Positions 16,990 through 28,514 of a DNA stretch of 64,000 nt are shown in pieces. The translations under genes and the position numbers were made by a program. Within the stretch, counting starts at the first letter, position 1, and the number at the start of each line of letters is the position of its first letter. The notes beneath the pieces were generated by a model. It saw only the letters and a list, made by a program, of their open reading frames with translations. It had not been told where the DNA came from and searched no databases. Source of the stretch: Bradyrhizobium viridifuturi (GTDB taxonomy: Bacteria > Pseudomonadota > Alphaproteobacteria > Rhizobiales > Xanthobacteraceae); the NCBI RefSeq assembly GCF_001238275.1, contig NZ_LGTB01000043.1, forward strand, positions 32,779 to 96,778, in the 5' to 3' direction.

Positions 16990-18720
16990 TCAGCACCAGG
17001 CCCATCTGCAGCCGACGAAGCGGTAGTAGTAGATCCTGCGCACGTGATGGACGCCAGACGCGCGTCGCGGCCCGCTCGCATTCAGCTGCTTTGGCACGTT
17101 TGGATCCTGGCTGCCCGGATCGACCTGGACAGCCCGGCGCCGCAACTCGGCGGCCTTGGCGGCATCGGGCGCGCCGAGCAATCCCCGCTCCTGCATGACG
17201 GCGAGGTATTTGAGAGAAAATCCGTCGTTGAGATCGGCCGCCTGCTGAAAATATTGCGCGGCCGTGCCGTAGTCGCGCGGCGTTCCCTTGCCGTAGAAGT
17301 ACATCAAGCCGGTCTGGGCGAGCGCGAAAGGATCACCCGCCTCGATTGCCTTCTGATAGAGCTCGAGCGCCCTCGCCTCGTCCTTCTTGACGAAATTGCC
17401 ATTGGAATACATTGCGCCGAGATTGCTGATCGCGCCCGGCTCTCCCGCTGCGGCCGCCTTGCTGAACAGCTCGAAAGCGCGCGGCATGTCTTTGACGACC
17501 CCGCGCCCGGTCGCGAAATAGACCCCGAGCTTGCCTTGCGCCGGTGCGTAGCCGGCATCCGCGGCCTTGGCCAGATAGCGCTGCGCGACCAGATAGTTTT
17601 TCGTTCCGCCATAGGCGAGGCCGAGCAGAAATTCGAGCCGCGGTTGATCGGGATTGGCGCGCAGCGCCGCCTCGCAGATCGGGATCGCGGCCGCGAAATC
17701 ATGCGTGTTGTCGATTCTCAATTGCTCAGGGCTGGCGAATGGCGGCGCCGGTGCGGCCGCGCGCTCGCAGTCGCCATCAGGGCCGCCGGCGGCAAGCGGC
17801 GGTGTCTGGGCTGCGACGCGCTGCGCGTCGGCTTGTGGCGTCACCGGCGCTGCGCCGGCGGTCGCTTGCGCCACATCGCCTGCCGCCGATAGGGCTGAAG
17901 GAGCCGGTTGCGCCGGAGTGGAAGTCGGCGAGGCTGTGGTGACCGGAGACGGCGCTCCCGCCAGATAGACGTCGCCGACCAGGGAGGAACTGTCCCAGGG
18001 CGTCTGCTTCTGATCAGTTGCCGCGAGCACGTCGCCGCGAACCCTGGACAGCATCTGGCGCACTTCGATGCCGGGTGTCGCGATATGCTTCAGGAGCGCA
18101 GCGGTGAATGGCGAATTTCGCCCGGCACCGTCGAGCGCGACGTTGTTCGGCTGCGTCGAATAGACGATCAGCGAGCCCTGCCCGCTGGCATCGACGCGGC
18201 CGAGCCCGCGACTGGGCGCCGCGCGACTGCCGCGCGCGAGCTTGTCGAGAAAGGGATTGTTGCGGCAAGCGTCGAGGACGATGATGTTGGCCCGCCCCGT
18301 CCCTTCCATCTCCTGCTGGATGTCGGTCAGGTTCACGGTGTTGAAGCGCACATCCGCCGGCGTTTCGATTTTCGCGTCGACCGGGACCAGATAGTTTTCG
18401 CCGTTCATCTGCAGGCCGTGACCTGCGTAGAAGAACAACGCGACGTCGGCCCCGCTCAGCCGCGCGGAAAAATCGCGTACTGCGTTAGCCATGGCGTCCC
18501 GGGTCCCGTCACGCGCTTCGATCACGGTGAAGCCCATGCCGCGCAAAGCCGTCGCGAGATCGGCTGCGTCATTGGCGGGATTATCGAGGGCGGGAACGGC
18601 CTGGTATTTGCTGTTGCCAAGCACCAGCGCCAGGCGGGTGCCGGCGAAGGCCTCGATCGGCAGGATGGTCAACGCAAGGCAAAGCCCGATGAAAAGCAAC
18701 CGGCAAAGGAGTTGATGCAT
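16990..18720 (-). CDS. Caspase-like peptidase with Sel1 repeats
   Basis: A 576-residue exported protein. Signal peptide (LLFIGLCLALTILPIEAFA, cut near residue 26). The peptidase C14 p20 domain is at residues ~28-250, with the His of FFYAGHGLQMNGENYLVPVD and the Cys of IIVLDACRNNPF, so the catalytic dyad is intact. A Pro/Ala-rich linker (~250-320) follows, then Sel1-type repeats (~345-530; AQGKLGVYFATGRGV, AISNLGAMYSNGNFV). Prokaryotic metacaspase-like proteins are implicated in stress or interference processes; periplasmic members are poorly understood. The last residues are Tyr/Arg/Cys-rich (RRIYYYRFVGCRWAWC). Confidence 0.85.
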   Translation of the reverse strand: MHQLLCRLLFIGLCLALTILPIEAFAGTRLALVLGNSKYQAVPALDNPANDAADLATALRGMGFTVIEARDGTRDAMANAVRDFSARLSGADVALFFYAGHGLQMNGENYLVPVDAKIETPADVRFNTVNLTDIQQEMEGTGRANIIVLDACRNNPFLDKLARGSRAAPSRGLGRVDASGQGSLIVYSTQPNNVALDGAGRNSPFTAALLKHIATPGIEVRQMLSRVRGDVLAATDQKQTPWDSSSLVGDVYLAGAPSPVTTASPTSTPAQPAPSALSAAGDVAQATAGAAPVTPQADAQRVAAQTPPLAAGGPDGDCERAAAPAPPFASPEQLRIDNTHDFAAAIPICEAALRANPDQPRLEFLLGLAYGGTKNYLVAQRYLAKAADAGYAPAQGKLGVYFATGRGVVKDMPRAFELFSKAAAAGEPGAISNLGAMYSNGNFVKKDEARALELYQKAIEAGDPFALAQTGLMYFYGKGTPRDYGTAAQYFQQAADLNDGFSLKYLAVMQERGLLGAPDAAKAAELRRRAVQVDPGSQDPNVPKQLNASGPRRASGVHHVRRIYYYRFVGCRWAWC

Positions 18721-18984
18721 CGTGCTTGCTTGCGGCCTTTAGTACCGACTGCGAACGACTTTGAGATGCAAACCATACCGGCAACACCCATGTCAGTCAA
18801 AACCCCGATCCAACACGACGTTGTGTTGAAACCAAAGGCGCTTGAAGATGACCGCTGCCGTGTGCACGGAACCGCACACACAGCATCGTGCAGTTCACTC
18901 ATGACAAGATCAGCACGCGATGTGTGATCTCTGCACAGTCGCGCCAGCGTGTGCGCCAAACCGGTTGGCGCCGCGAGCGACGTC

Positions 18985-21900
18985 TCACGCCGCCTTCTTG
19001 CTCTCGGCGAGGTTGGCGAGCTGGCGCAGGATCTCTGTCGTGCCGGCGAGCCGCTCTTCCGGCGTATCCCAGTCCTGGAAGAACACCACCTTCATGTCCG
19101 GCCGCACCTTGGCGGCCTGGCCGTGCTGGCGGATGAAGGTCACGAGCCGCTCCGGATGCGCAAAGCTGTTGTCGCGGAATGCGATCACGGCGCCCTTCGG
19201 ACCGGCATCGACCTTGCCGACATTGGCGCGGCGGCAATAGGCCTTGATCGCCGCGACCTTGAACAGGTAGCGCACCTCATCCGGCAGCACGCCGAAGCGG
19301 TCACGCATCTCGGCGGCGAAGGCATCGATGTCCTCGTCGGTGTCGAGGTCGGCCAGACGGCGATACAGCGACAGCCGCACGCTGAGATCGTTGACGTAAT
19401 CCTCGGGGATCAACACCGGCATGCCGATCGTGATCTGCGGCGACCAGCGGTCGGCGGCGGGCTCGGCGACGCCGGCCTTGAGGTTGACGATCGCCTCCTC
19501 CAGCATCGACTGGTACAGCTCGAAGCCGACTTCCTTGATGTGGCCTGACTGCTCCTCGCCCAAGAGATTGCCGGCGCCGCGGATGTCGAGGTCGTGCGAT
19601 GCAAGCTGGAAGCCCGCGCCCAGTGTCTCCAGTGACTGCAGCACCTTGAGCCGCCGTTCCGCCTGCGCCGTGATCTTCTGCTGCGCCGGCAGCGTGAACA
19701 GCGCATAGGCGCGCAGCTTGGAGCGGCCGACGCGGCCGCGCAGCTGGTAGAGCTGGGCGAGGCCGAACATGTCGGCGCGGTGCACGATCAGCGTGTTGGC
19801 ATTCGGGATGTCGAGACCGGACTCGACGATCGTGGTCGACAGCAGGATGTCGTATTTGCCGTCGTAGAACGCCGACATGATGTCCTCGATCACGGTCGGC
19901 GGCATCTGGCCGTGGGCGACCGCGACCTTCATCTCCGGCACGTTCTTGTCGAGGAAATCCTTGACGCCGGCGAGATCCTCGATCCGCGGCACGACGTAGA
20001 ATGCCTGCCCGCCGCGATAGCGCTCGCGCAGCAGCGCCTCGCGGATCATCAGGGGATCGTGCGGCGCGACGAAGGTGCGTACCGCAAGGCGATCGACCGG
20101 CGGCGAAGCGATGATCGAGAGCTCGCGGACGCCGGTCAGCGCCAGCTGCAGCGTGCGCGGGATCGGGGTCGCCGACAGCGTCAGCACGTGGACCTGAGCA
20201 CGGAGCTGCTTCAGCCGCTCCTTGTGGCTGACGCCGAAATGCTGCTCTTCGTCGACGATCAAGAGGCCGAGGTCCTTGAACTTGATCGCCTTGCCGAGCA
20301 GCGCGTGGGTGCCGACGACGATGTCGACGCTGCCGTCGGCGAGCCCCTTCTTGGTCTGGTTCAACTCCTTGGTCGACACCAGCCGCGACGCTTGCGCGAC
20401 ATTGACCGGGAACCCCTTGAAGCGCTCGGTGAAGGTGCGCGAATGCTGCCGCGCCAATAGCGTAGTCGGGACCACGACGGCGACCTGCCGGCCCTCGAGC
20501 GCCACGGCGAAGGCCGCGCGCAATGCGACCTCGGTCTTGCCGAAGCCGACGTCGCCGCAGATCAGCCGGTCCATCGGGCGGCCGATCTCGAGGTCCTTCA
20601 GGGTCGAGGTGATGGCCCCCAGCTGGTCCTCAGTCTCCTCATAGGGGAAACGCGCGCAGAACTCGTCGTAGACGTGCGGCTGCAGCGGGAATTTCGGCGC
20701 CTCATGCAGCTGCCGCTCGGCCGCGATCTTGATCAGCTCGCCCGCGATCTCGCGGATGCGGTTCTTGAGCTTGGCCTTGCGCGCCTGCCAGCCGCCGCCG
20801 CCGAGACGATCGAGCTCGACATTGGCGCTATCGGAGCCGTAGCGCGACAGCAGCTCGATGTTCTCGACCGGCAGAAACAGCTTCGTCTCCGCCGCATAGT
20901 GCAGCTCGAGACAGTCATGCGGCGCGCCGGACACTTCCAGCGTCTGGAGGCCGACGAAGCGGCCGATGCCGTGCTCGACATGGACGACGAGATCGCCGGT
21001 CGTAAGGCTGGTCACCTCCGAGATGAAATTGTCGAGCTTGCGGCTCGCCTTGCGCGGCCTCACCAGGCGGTCGCCGAGAATATCCTGCTCGCTGATGACG
21101 GCAAATTCGTCGGTCTCGAAGCCGGACTCCATGCCGAGCACGGCCAGCATGGTCTCGTTGCGCGGCGTTGCCTGCACGATCCGCCAGGTGTTGACGCTGG
21201 TCGTGTTGAGCAGCTTGTGGTCGCGTAGCATCGCGCCCATGCGGTCGCGCGAGCCCTCGCTCCACAGCGCGACGATGACCTTCTTGCGCTGTGATTGCAG
21301 CGCGCCGATATGGCCGACCACGGCCTCGAACACGTTGACATTGCTGTCGGCACGCTCGGGGGCGAAATTGCGGCCCTGCCGCGCGCCGGCGTCGAACAGG
21401 TCGGCCGTGCCTTCGGGCACCGCGAACGGCGTCAGCCGCGCCAGCGGCGCGTCGCCGAGCAGCTTGGTCCATTCGGCTTCGGTCAGATAGAGCTTGTCCG
21501 GCGGCAACGGCTTGTAGATCGCGCCGCTGCCCGGATGCTCCAGCGCCTCCCGCCGTGCGTCATAGTAGTCGGCAATCTGCGTGAAGCGCTCGCGCGCGGC
21601 GTCCTCGCCCTGCGGCTCGATCGCGATGGTTGCGCCGTCGAGATAATCGAACAGCGTGTCCATCCGCTCCTGGAACAGCGGCAGCCAGTGCTCCATGCCG
21701 GGATGGCGGCGTCCCTCGGAGACCGCTTCATAGAGCTGGTCATCGCGCTCGGGCGCGCCGAAGGCCGCGACATAGCCCATGCGGAAACGGCGGATGGTCT
21801 CGGTTGTGAGCTGGAATTCGGAGACCGGCACCAGGTCGAGCCCGCGCATGTCCAGATGCGTGCGCTGGGTCTCGGCATCGAAGGTGCGGATCGACTCGAG

Positions 21901-22503
21901 CGAGTCGCCGAAGAAGTCGAAGCGCACCGGCTGGTCGAGGCCGGCCGGATACAAATCGAGGATGCCGCCGCGCACGGCGTATTCGCCGGGCTCGCGCACC
22001 GTGGAGGAGCGGGTGTAGCCATTGTGCTCCAGCCAGGCCACGACCGAATCCATCGGCACCACGTTGCCGGGTGCGACCGACAGCGCCTGGGCGGCGACCT
22101 GGTCGCGCGCCGGCACCCGCTGCACGACGGCGTTCACCGTGGTCAGCACGATCAGCGGCTTGTCGGAGCCCGTCAGCCGCGACAGCTTGGCGAGCGCGGT
22201 CAGGCGCTGCGCCAGGATGCCGGAATGCGGCGAGACGCGGTCATAGGGCTGGCAGTCCCAGGCCGGGATCTGCATGACAGCGATATCCGGCGCGAAGAAC
22301 TCCAGCGCGCGGGCGAGCTGCTGCATCCGCGCGCCGTCGCGGCAGACCACGGCGAGGCTGACCGCCGGCCGCTTCGGCTGCGCGGCGATGGCGCGCGCCA
22401 GATCGGAAATGACGAGCCCTTCGGCGCCCTCGGCGACGTTGGCGATGGTCAGCACGCGGCCGGGCGCGAGCATCGCGGCCGGCGATTTCATCGGCTGTTT
22501 CAT
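18985..22503 (-). CDS. mfd: Transcription-repair coupling factor Mfd
   Basis: A 1172-residue Mfd, full length for the family. N-terminal UvrB-like region (MQIPAWDCQPYDRVSPHSGI), RNA polymerase-interaction domain after residue ~480 (TGDLVVHVEHGIGRFVGL), superfamily 2 translocase with Walker A GDVGFGKTEVALRAAF and motif II VDEEQHFGVSHKE, then motif VI QLRGRVGRSKLRAYAL and the C-terminal TRCF domain. Mfd displaces RNA polymerase stalled at DNA lesions and recruits UvrA. Its ATG overlaps the sdhE stop codon (ATGA), so the two genes are coupled. Confidence 0.97.
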   Translation of the reverse strand: MKQPMKSPAAMLAPGRVLTIANVAEGAEGLVISDLARAIAAQPKRPAVSLAVVCRDGARMQQLARALEFFAPDIAVMQIPAWDCQPYDRVSPHSGILAQRLTALAKLSRLTGSDKPLIVLTTVNAVVQRVPARDQVAAQALSVAPGNVVPMDSVVAWLEHNGYTRSSTVREPGEYAVRGGILDLYPAGLDQPVRFDFFGDSLESIRTFDAETQRTHLDMRGLDLVPVSEFQLTTETIRRFRMGYVAAFGAPERDDQLYEAVSEGRRHPGMEHWLPLFQERMDTLFDYLDGATIAIEPQGEDAARERFTQIADYYDARREALEHPGSGAIYKPLPPDKLYLTEAEWTKLLGDAPLARLTPFAVPEGTADLFDAGARQGRNFAPERADSNVNVFEAVVGHIGALQSQRKKVIVALWSEGSRDRMGAMLRDHKLLNTTSVNTWRIVQATPRNETMLAVLGMESGFETDEFAVISEQDILGDRLVRPRKASRKLDNFISEVTSLTTGDLVVHVEHGIGRFVGLQTLEVSGAPHDCLELHYAAETKLFLPVENIELLSRYGSDSANVELDRLGGGGWQARKAKLKNRIREIAGELIKIAAERQLHEAPKFPLQPHVYDEFCARFPYEETEDQLGAITSTLKDLEIGRPMDRLICGDVGFGKTEVALRAAFAVALEGRQVAVVVPTTLLARQHSRTFTERFKGFPVNVAQASRLVSTKELNQTKKGLADGSVDIVVGTHALLGKAIKFKDLGLLIVDEEQHFGVSHKERLKQLRAQVHVLTLSATPIPRTLQLALTGVRELSIIASPPVDRLAVRTFVAPHDPLMIREALLRERYRGGQAFYVVPRIEDLAGVKDFLDKNVPEMKVAVAHGQMPPTVIEDIMSAFYDGKYDILLSTTIVESGLDIPNANTLIVHRADMFGLAQLYQLRGRVGRSKLRAYALFTLPAQQKITAQAERRLKVLQSLETLGAGFQLASHDLDIRGAGNLLGEEQSGHIKEVGFELYQSMLEEAIVNLKAGVAEPAADRWSPQITIGMPVLIPEDYVNDLSVRLSLYRRLADLDTDEDIDAFAAEMRDRFGVLPDEVRYLFKVAAIKAYCRRANVGKVDAGPKGAVIAFRDNSFAHPERLVTFIRQHGQAAKVRPDMKVVFFQDWDTPEERLAGTTEILRQLANLAESKKAA

Positions 22504-22790
22504 GCGCTGGGATCCGCGACCCGGAACGCCTTGATGCGAGCAAACAGCGAGGTCGCATATTCCGCCGGCAGCACTTTGTCGCCGGTCAGCGCGGCGTAGA
22601 GGTCGGGATCCGGAACCTCGATCAGTTGCTCGAGTTCACCGAGCTCCTGATCGGACAGCTCGCCAATGGTCGCGTCTGCGAACCGGCCGAGGATCAGGTC
22701 CATCTCCCGGGTGCCGCGGTGCCAGCAGCGAAACAGTAGCCGCTTGCGGCGGTCATCGAGCCCCTGGCTCGATCGTGTCGATCCCGTCAT
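22500..22790 (-). CDS. sdhE: Succinate dehydrogenase assembly factor SdhE
   Basis: A 96-residue SdhE (Sdh5/YgfY) protein. The family signature WHRGTREMDLILGRFAD contains the RGxxE motif needed to attach FAD covalently to SdhA. EVPDPDLYAALTG follows and is also conserved. The start at 22790 (MTGSTRSSQG) fits the family; an upstream ATG adds six residues. It is the first gene of an sdhE-mfd pair and is divergent from recG. Confidence 0.93.
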   Translation of the reverse strand: MTGSTRSSQGLDDRRKRLLFRCWHRGTREMDLILGRFADATIGELSDQELGELEQLIEVPDPDLYAALTGDKVLPAEYATSLFARIKAFRVADPSA

Positions 22791-22933
22791 GTCCCAAAAT
22801 CCGTTCAACGCGAAAAGCCCGGACGTGCCGGGCGGGCTTGATATAGCGACGGCGACGGCCGATGTCAGCCCTCATTCGCTGCGTTTTGGGGTTTCCTTGC
22901 GCGCATGACGTGAGTCGTGTGTAAAGGGCTGCG

Positions 22934-25042
22934 ATGCGCCCCGCTTTGCTCAATCCGCTGTTTGCCCAGGTCACGACGCTTTCGGGCGTCGGCCCGAAGC
23001 AGGACAGGCTGCTGCGCTACCTGCTCGACCGCAGCGAGACGCCTCGGTTGGTCGATCTGCTGCTGCATCTGCCGGCGAGCGTGATCGACCGCCGTGCCCG
23101 GCCGAAGATCCGGGATGCTGTGGTCGGAACCATGGTGACGCTGGAGGTCTCCGTCGACCGCCATCGCCCGCCGCCGCCGCGCAATTCGCGCGCGCCCTAC
23201 CTTGTTTATGCCAGCGACGACACCGGCGATGTCGTGCTGACCTTCTTCCGCGCCCAGCCCGGCTATGTCGAGAAGCTGCTGCCGGTCGGCGAGAAGCGTT
23301 ACGTCTCGGGCACGCTGGCGATGTACGACGGCACCCCGCAGATCGTGCATCCCGATCGCGTGGTCGACGAAGCGGGCTTTGCAAAACTCTCCGGCATCGA
23401 TCCGGTCTATCCGCTGACCGAGGGGCTGGCGATCGGCTCGCTCCGCCGCGCGATCGCGCAGGCGCTGGCCAAGCTGCCGGATCTGCCGGAGTGGATCAGC
23501 CCCGAGGTGGTGCGCCGCTGCAACTTCCCGCCGATCCGGGAGGCGCTGACCCGCGTCCATGTCCCAGTCGAGCTGAGCGACATTTTGCCCGACGGTCCGT
23601 TCTGGTCGCGGCTTGCGTTCGACGAACTGCTCGCCGGCCAGCTCGCGCTGGCGCTGATCCGCGCCACGCTGCGCCGCCCTGCCGGCGTGCGCAATGCCGG
23701 CGACGGCCATCTGCGCAACAGGATCATCGATGCCCTGCCCTATGCGCTGACCAAGTCGCAGCGCGAGGCGGTCGCGGCGATCACGGAGGATCTGCGCCAG
23801 CCGCTACGGATGCTGCGCCTGGTGCAGGGCGATGTCGGTTCCGGCAAGACCGTGGTGGCGCTGCTGGCGGCCGCCGCCGTCACGGAGGTCGGCAAGCAGG
23901 CGGCGCTGATGGCGCCGACCGAAATCCTGGCGCGCCAGCACATCAAAACCATCGCGCCGCTGGCCGAGCGTGCCGGCATGCGGGTTGCGATCCTCACCGG
24001 CCGCGAGAAGGGCAAGGAACGCCGCGAGCTGCTGGCGCGGCTCGAGGCCGGCGAGATCGATCTGCTGGTCGGGACTCACGCACTGATTCAGGACGACGTC
24101 GTCTACAAGGATCTGGCGCTCGCCGTGGTCGACGAGCAGCATCGCTTCGGCGTGCGCGAGCGCCTCGCGCTGACTTCCAAGGGCGAGGCCGTCGACGTGC
24201 TGGTGCTGAGCGCGACGCCGATCCCGCGCACGCTGGTGCTGACCTATTTCGGCGACATGGATGTTTCGGAGTTGCGTGAGAAGCCCGCCGGCCGCCAGCC
24301 GATCGATACGCGCGCGGTACCGATGAGCCGGATCGAGGACGTCATGGACGGCGTCGGCCGCGCGCTCGGCGCCGGCAAGCTGGTCTACTGGATCTGCCCG
24401 CTGGTCGATGAATCCGAGGCCGAAGGCACCGAGCACCTCACCAACGCCACCGAACGTTTCGAGAGCCTGCAGCAGCGGTTCGGCGATCGCGTCGGCCTGG
24501 TGCATGGCCAGATGAAGGGCGCCGAGAAAGACCGCGTCATGGCGCAGTTCGCCGCGCATGAAATCGGCCTCCTGGTGGCAACGACGGTGGTCGAGGTTGG
24601 CGTCGACGTGCCGGCGGCGACCATTATGGTGATCGAGAACGCCGAGCGCTTCGGCCTCGCGCAGCTGCATCAGCTGCGCGGCCGCATCGGCCGCGGCTCG
24701 GAGGCCTCGACCTGCCTGTTGCTCTACAAGGAACCGCTCGGCGAGATGTCGACGGCGCGGCTGAAAGTGATCCGCGAGACCACGGATGGATTCCGGATCG
24801 CCGAGGAGGATCTGAAGCTGCGCGGCGAAGGCGACGTGCTCGGCATTCGCCAGAGCGGCCTGCCCGGCTACCGCATCGCGCGCTCCGAGGTGCATGGCCA
24901 GCTCATCACCCAGGCCCGCGACGAGGCGCTGCGGATCATGAAGGACAATCCGAAGCTGAAAGGCGAGCGCGGCGAAGCGCTGCGCGTCCTGCTCTACCTC
25001 TACGAACGCGACGAGGCCGTGCCGCTGATCGGCGCGGGCTGA
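22934..25042 (+). CDS. recG: ATP-dependent DNA helicase RecG
   Basis: A 702-residue RecG. N-terminal wedge/OB region (TTLSGVGPKQDRLLRYL, VTLEVSVDRHRPPPPRN), Walker A QGDVGSGKTVVALLAAAA near residue 300, motif II AVVDEQHRFGVRER, and motif VI QLRGRIGRGSEASTCLL. RecG remodels stalled replication forks and Holliday junctions. It is divergent from sdhE-mfd, which groups two related translocases side by side. Only 4 bp separate its stop from the convergent DUF502 gene. Confidence 0.97.
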   Translation: MRPALLNPLFAQVTTLSGVGPKQDRLLRYLLDRSETPRLVDLLLHLPASVIDRRARPKIRDAVVGTMVTLEVSVDRHRPPPPRNSRAPYLVYASDDTGDVVLTFFRAQPGYVEKLLPVGEKRYVSGTLAMYDGTPQIVHPDRVVDEAGFAKLSGIDPVYPLTEGLAIGSLRRAIAQALAKLPDLPEWISPEVVRRCNFPPIREALTRVHVPVELSDILPDGPFWSRLAFDELLAGQLALALIRATLRRPAGVRNAGDGHLRNRIIDALPYALTKSQREAVAAITEDLRQPLRMLRLVQGDVGSGKTVVALLAAAAVTEVGKQAALMAPTEILARQHIKTIAPLAERAGMRVAILTGREKGKERRELLARLEAGEIDLLVGTHALIQDDVVYKDLALAVVDEQHRFGVRERLALTSKGEAVDVLVLSATPIPRTLVLTYFGDMDVSELREKPAGRQPIDTRAVPMSRIEDVMDGVGRALGAGKLVYWICPLVDESEAEGTEHLTNATERFESLQQRFGDRVGLVHGQMKGAEKDRVMAQFAAHEIGLLVATTVVEVGVDVPAATIMVIENAERFGLAQLHQLRGRIGRGSEASTCLLLYKEPLGEMSTARLKVIRETTDGFRIAEEDLKLRGEGDVLGIRQSGLPGYRIARSEVHGQLITQARDEALRIMKDNPKLKGERGEALRVLLYLYERDEAVPLIGAG

Positions 25043-25046
25043 AGGA

Positions 25047-25823
25047 TCAGCCCTCGACCTTGGCCGGCGCGGCCGGCTGCAACGAGGCCTGGTTGGCGAT
25101 CCGCGCGGCATTGGCCATGCCGGCAAGCGCCGCGGCGCGCTTCTGATCGTTGGTGCCGGGCTGCACCACGCCGGCCGACATGATCAGCGTCGCGGCATCC
25201 TCGGTGCTCATCTCGATCTCGATGATTTTGCTCTTCGGCACATAGAAGAAGAAGCCGGTGGTCGGGTTCGGCGCGCACGGCAGGAACACCGAGATATGCT
25301 CCTCGCCTCCGGGGAAGCTGGCGGCGAGCTCGGCGCTCGGCGCCTGCGAGATCAGCACGATCGACCACATCCCGGGCGAGGGAAACTCGACCAGCCCGAC
25401 GCGGCGGAAGCTCGAGCCGTTGCCGGAGAACAGCGTCTCGAACACCTGCTTCAGGCCGCGATAGATCGCACGCACCGCAGGAATCCGCCCGAGCAGCCGC
25501 TCGCCGAGATCGACCAGGGTGCGCCCGATCAGGTTGGCGGTGAGGAAGCCGAGCAGCGTCAGCGCGATGACTGCGACGATCAGGCCGGAACCGGGCAGCC
25601 CGAACGGCAGATAGGTCTCCGGCCGGTAGGCGGTCGGCACGAACGGGCGGACCAGGTTGTCGACCCAGTTCACGAACCACCAGGTCAAATACAGGGTGAT
25701 CGCCACCGGCCCGGCAACCACGAGGCCGGTCAGGAAATAGTTGCGGAAACGCGCCATCAGCCCGCGCGGATGGTCCGGATGCAATTCGCCAGACGGGTCA
25801 GGAGGCACTTGATCGGAGGTCAT
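25047..25823 (-). CDS. DUF502 membrane protein
   Basis: A 258-residue DUF502 protein. Two hydrophobic helices (residues ~27-49, YFLTGLVVAGPVAITLYLTW; ~70-92, PGSGLIVAVIALTLLGFL) are followed by a soluble domain with the family blocks IPAVRAIYRGLKQVFETL and TTGFFFYVPKSKI. The family is widespread and uncharacterised. The ATG at 25823 follows 13 unlikely residues of the longer frame. Convergent with recG. Confidence 0.85.
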   Translation of the reverse strand: MTSDQVPPDPSGELHPDHPRGLMARFRNYFLTGLVVAGPVAITLYLTWWFVNWVDNLVRPFVPTAYRPETYLPFGLPGSGLIVAVIALTLLGFLTANLIGRTLVDLGERLLGRIPAVRAIYRGLKQVFETLFSGNGSSFRRVGLVEFPSPGMWSIVLISQAPSAELAASFPGGEEHISVFLPCAPNPTTGFFFYVPKSKIIEIEMSTEDAATLIMSAGVVQPGTNDQKRAAALAGMANAARIANQASLQPAAPAKVEG

Positions 25824-25919
25824 TGCGGTTCCAGGGTCGTCGAAGCGGCCGTAGTCCACCACCCAGCTAAGCCATTCCAGCGGATTTTTGAAGGGGCCGC
25901 GTGACGGGCCCCCTTGCGG

Positions 25920-27746
<1,827 letters not shown>

Positions 27747-27955
27747 GCGGTTCAATGTCCCCAAAAATCGCCGAAAATTTGCCAAAGCGGCGACACGGTC
27801 CCTTAACGGGAATCGCCGGTCGCAAGATACTCAATAATTATTGCCGATTGCGACAGTCTTAAGCGGCAAGGTTGATGCGAAAGGCTGGTTAATCGGGGCT
27901 AACTAATTTGGCAAGAGTGCGTCGGCGGCACTGCCGTCGGCGGCCCAGCTTGGCT

Positions 27956-28123
27956 CTACCCATGCATCCTGGCGTAGGCGAATATGGCCACGAGGCCCCA
28001 GAATATCATTCCGCTGATCATCGCCACGATCTCGTACGGCGGCACGCCGACGAGGCCCCACAGCCCGCGACCGGTCTTTGTGAAGATCGCTTCGATCAAT
28101 GCCTGGATTAGATATTCGCTCAC
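27956..28123 (-). CDS. Small one-helix membrane protein
   Basis: A 55-residue protein starting at a GTG. Its start overlaps the TGA of the preceding gene (GTGA), which argues for translational coupling and for this start. One hydrophobic segment (residues ~33-50, AMISGMIFWGLVAIFAY) follows an amphipathic N-terminus. No family recognised. A longer frame upstream on this strand is an artefact of the neighbouring gene. Confidence 0.6.
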   Translation of the reverse strand: MSEYLIQALIEAIFTKTGRGLWGLVGVPPYEIVAMISGMIFWGLVAIFAYARMHG

Positions 28124-28395
28124 GGTTCCCAACCCCGACCACGCAACCAAACGTCGCGGCACGTGACGAGCATGCCGTGCAGTCCGGTCTTGAGGAAAAA
28201 CAGATGGAGCGCGAACAGCAGCACGAAGCTGACCCGATCGTCGCCCCAGGACATGAACTCCGGTTGATCGGATGTCTTCCGGGCCAGCACCACCAGCTGT
28301 CCGGTCTCTGCCCATTGGTAGAGACGCGCGGCGCTAAAATACGTCACCAGGCTGCAAAAGATTCCGGTCAGAACAGTCGCGGCATGTTTGCGCAT
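28120..28395 (-). CDS. Small two-helix membrane protein
   Basis: A 91-residue protein with hydrophobic segments at residues ~7-24 (VLTGIFCSLVTYFSAARL) and ~55-73 (FVLLFALHLFFLKTGLHG). No family recognised. It overlaps the next small membrane protein gene by 4 bp, so the pair probably acts together. It is divergent from the GAF-GGDEF gene, with about 120 bp between starts. Confidence 0.65.
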   Translation of the reverse strand: MRKHAATVLTGIFCSLVTYFSAARLYQWAETGQLVVLARKTSDQPEFMSWGDDRVSFVLLFALHLFFLKTGLHGMLVTCRDVWLRGRGWEP

Positions 28396-28514
28396 GGTGC
28401 GTTTTGCACCACCGCCACCTAAAGGCGATGAAACCGCCGCGGGCAAACGCCGTTAACCGCGTCAACGCAGCATTAACGCCTTTCGGCGAGGGTGCCGCCG
28501 CCGGAGGTACCCCG

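Noticed and set aside
25890..25918. GC stem after glmS as its terminator
   Set aside because: Read on the glmS strand it lacks a T-run; the T-run lies on the wrong side.
27789..27955. A glmS-type riboswitch or leader RNA upstream of glmS
   Set aside because: The glmS ribozyme is known from Gram-positives, and no matching fold or long leader is visible here.
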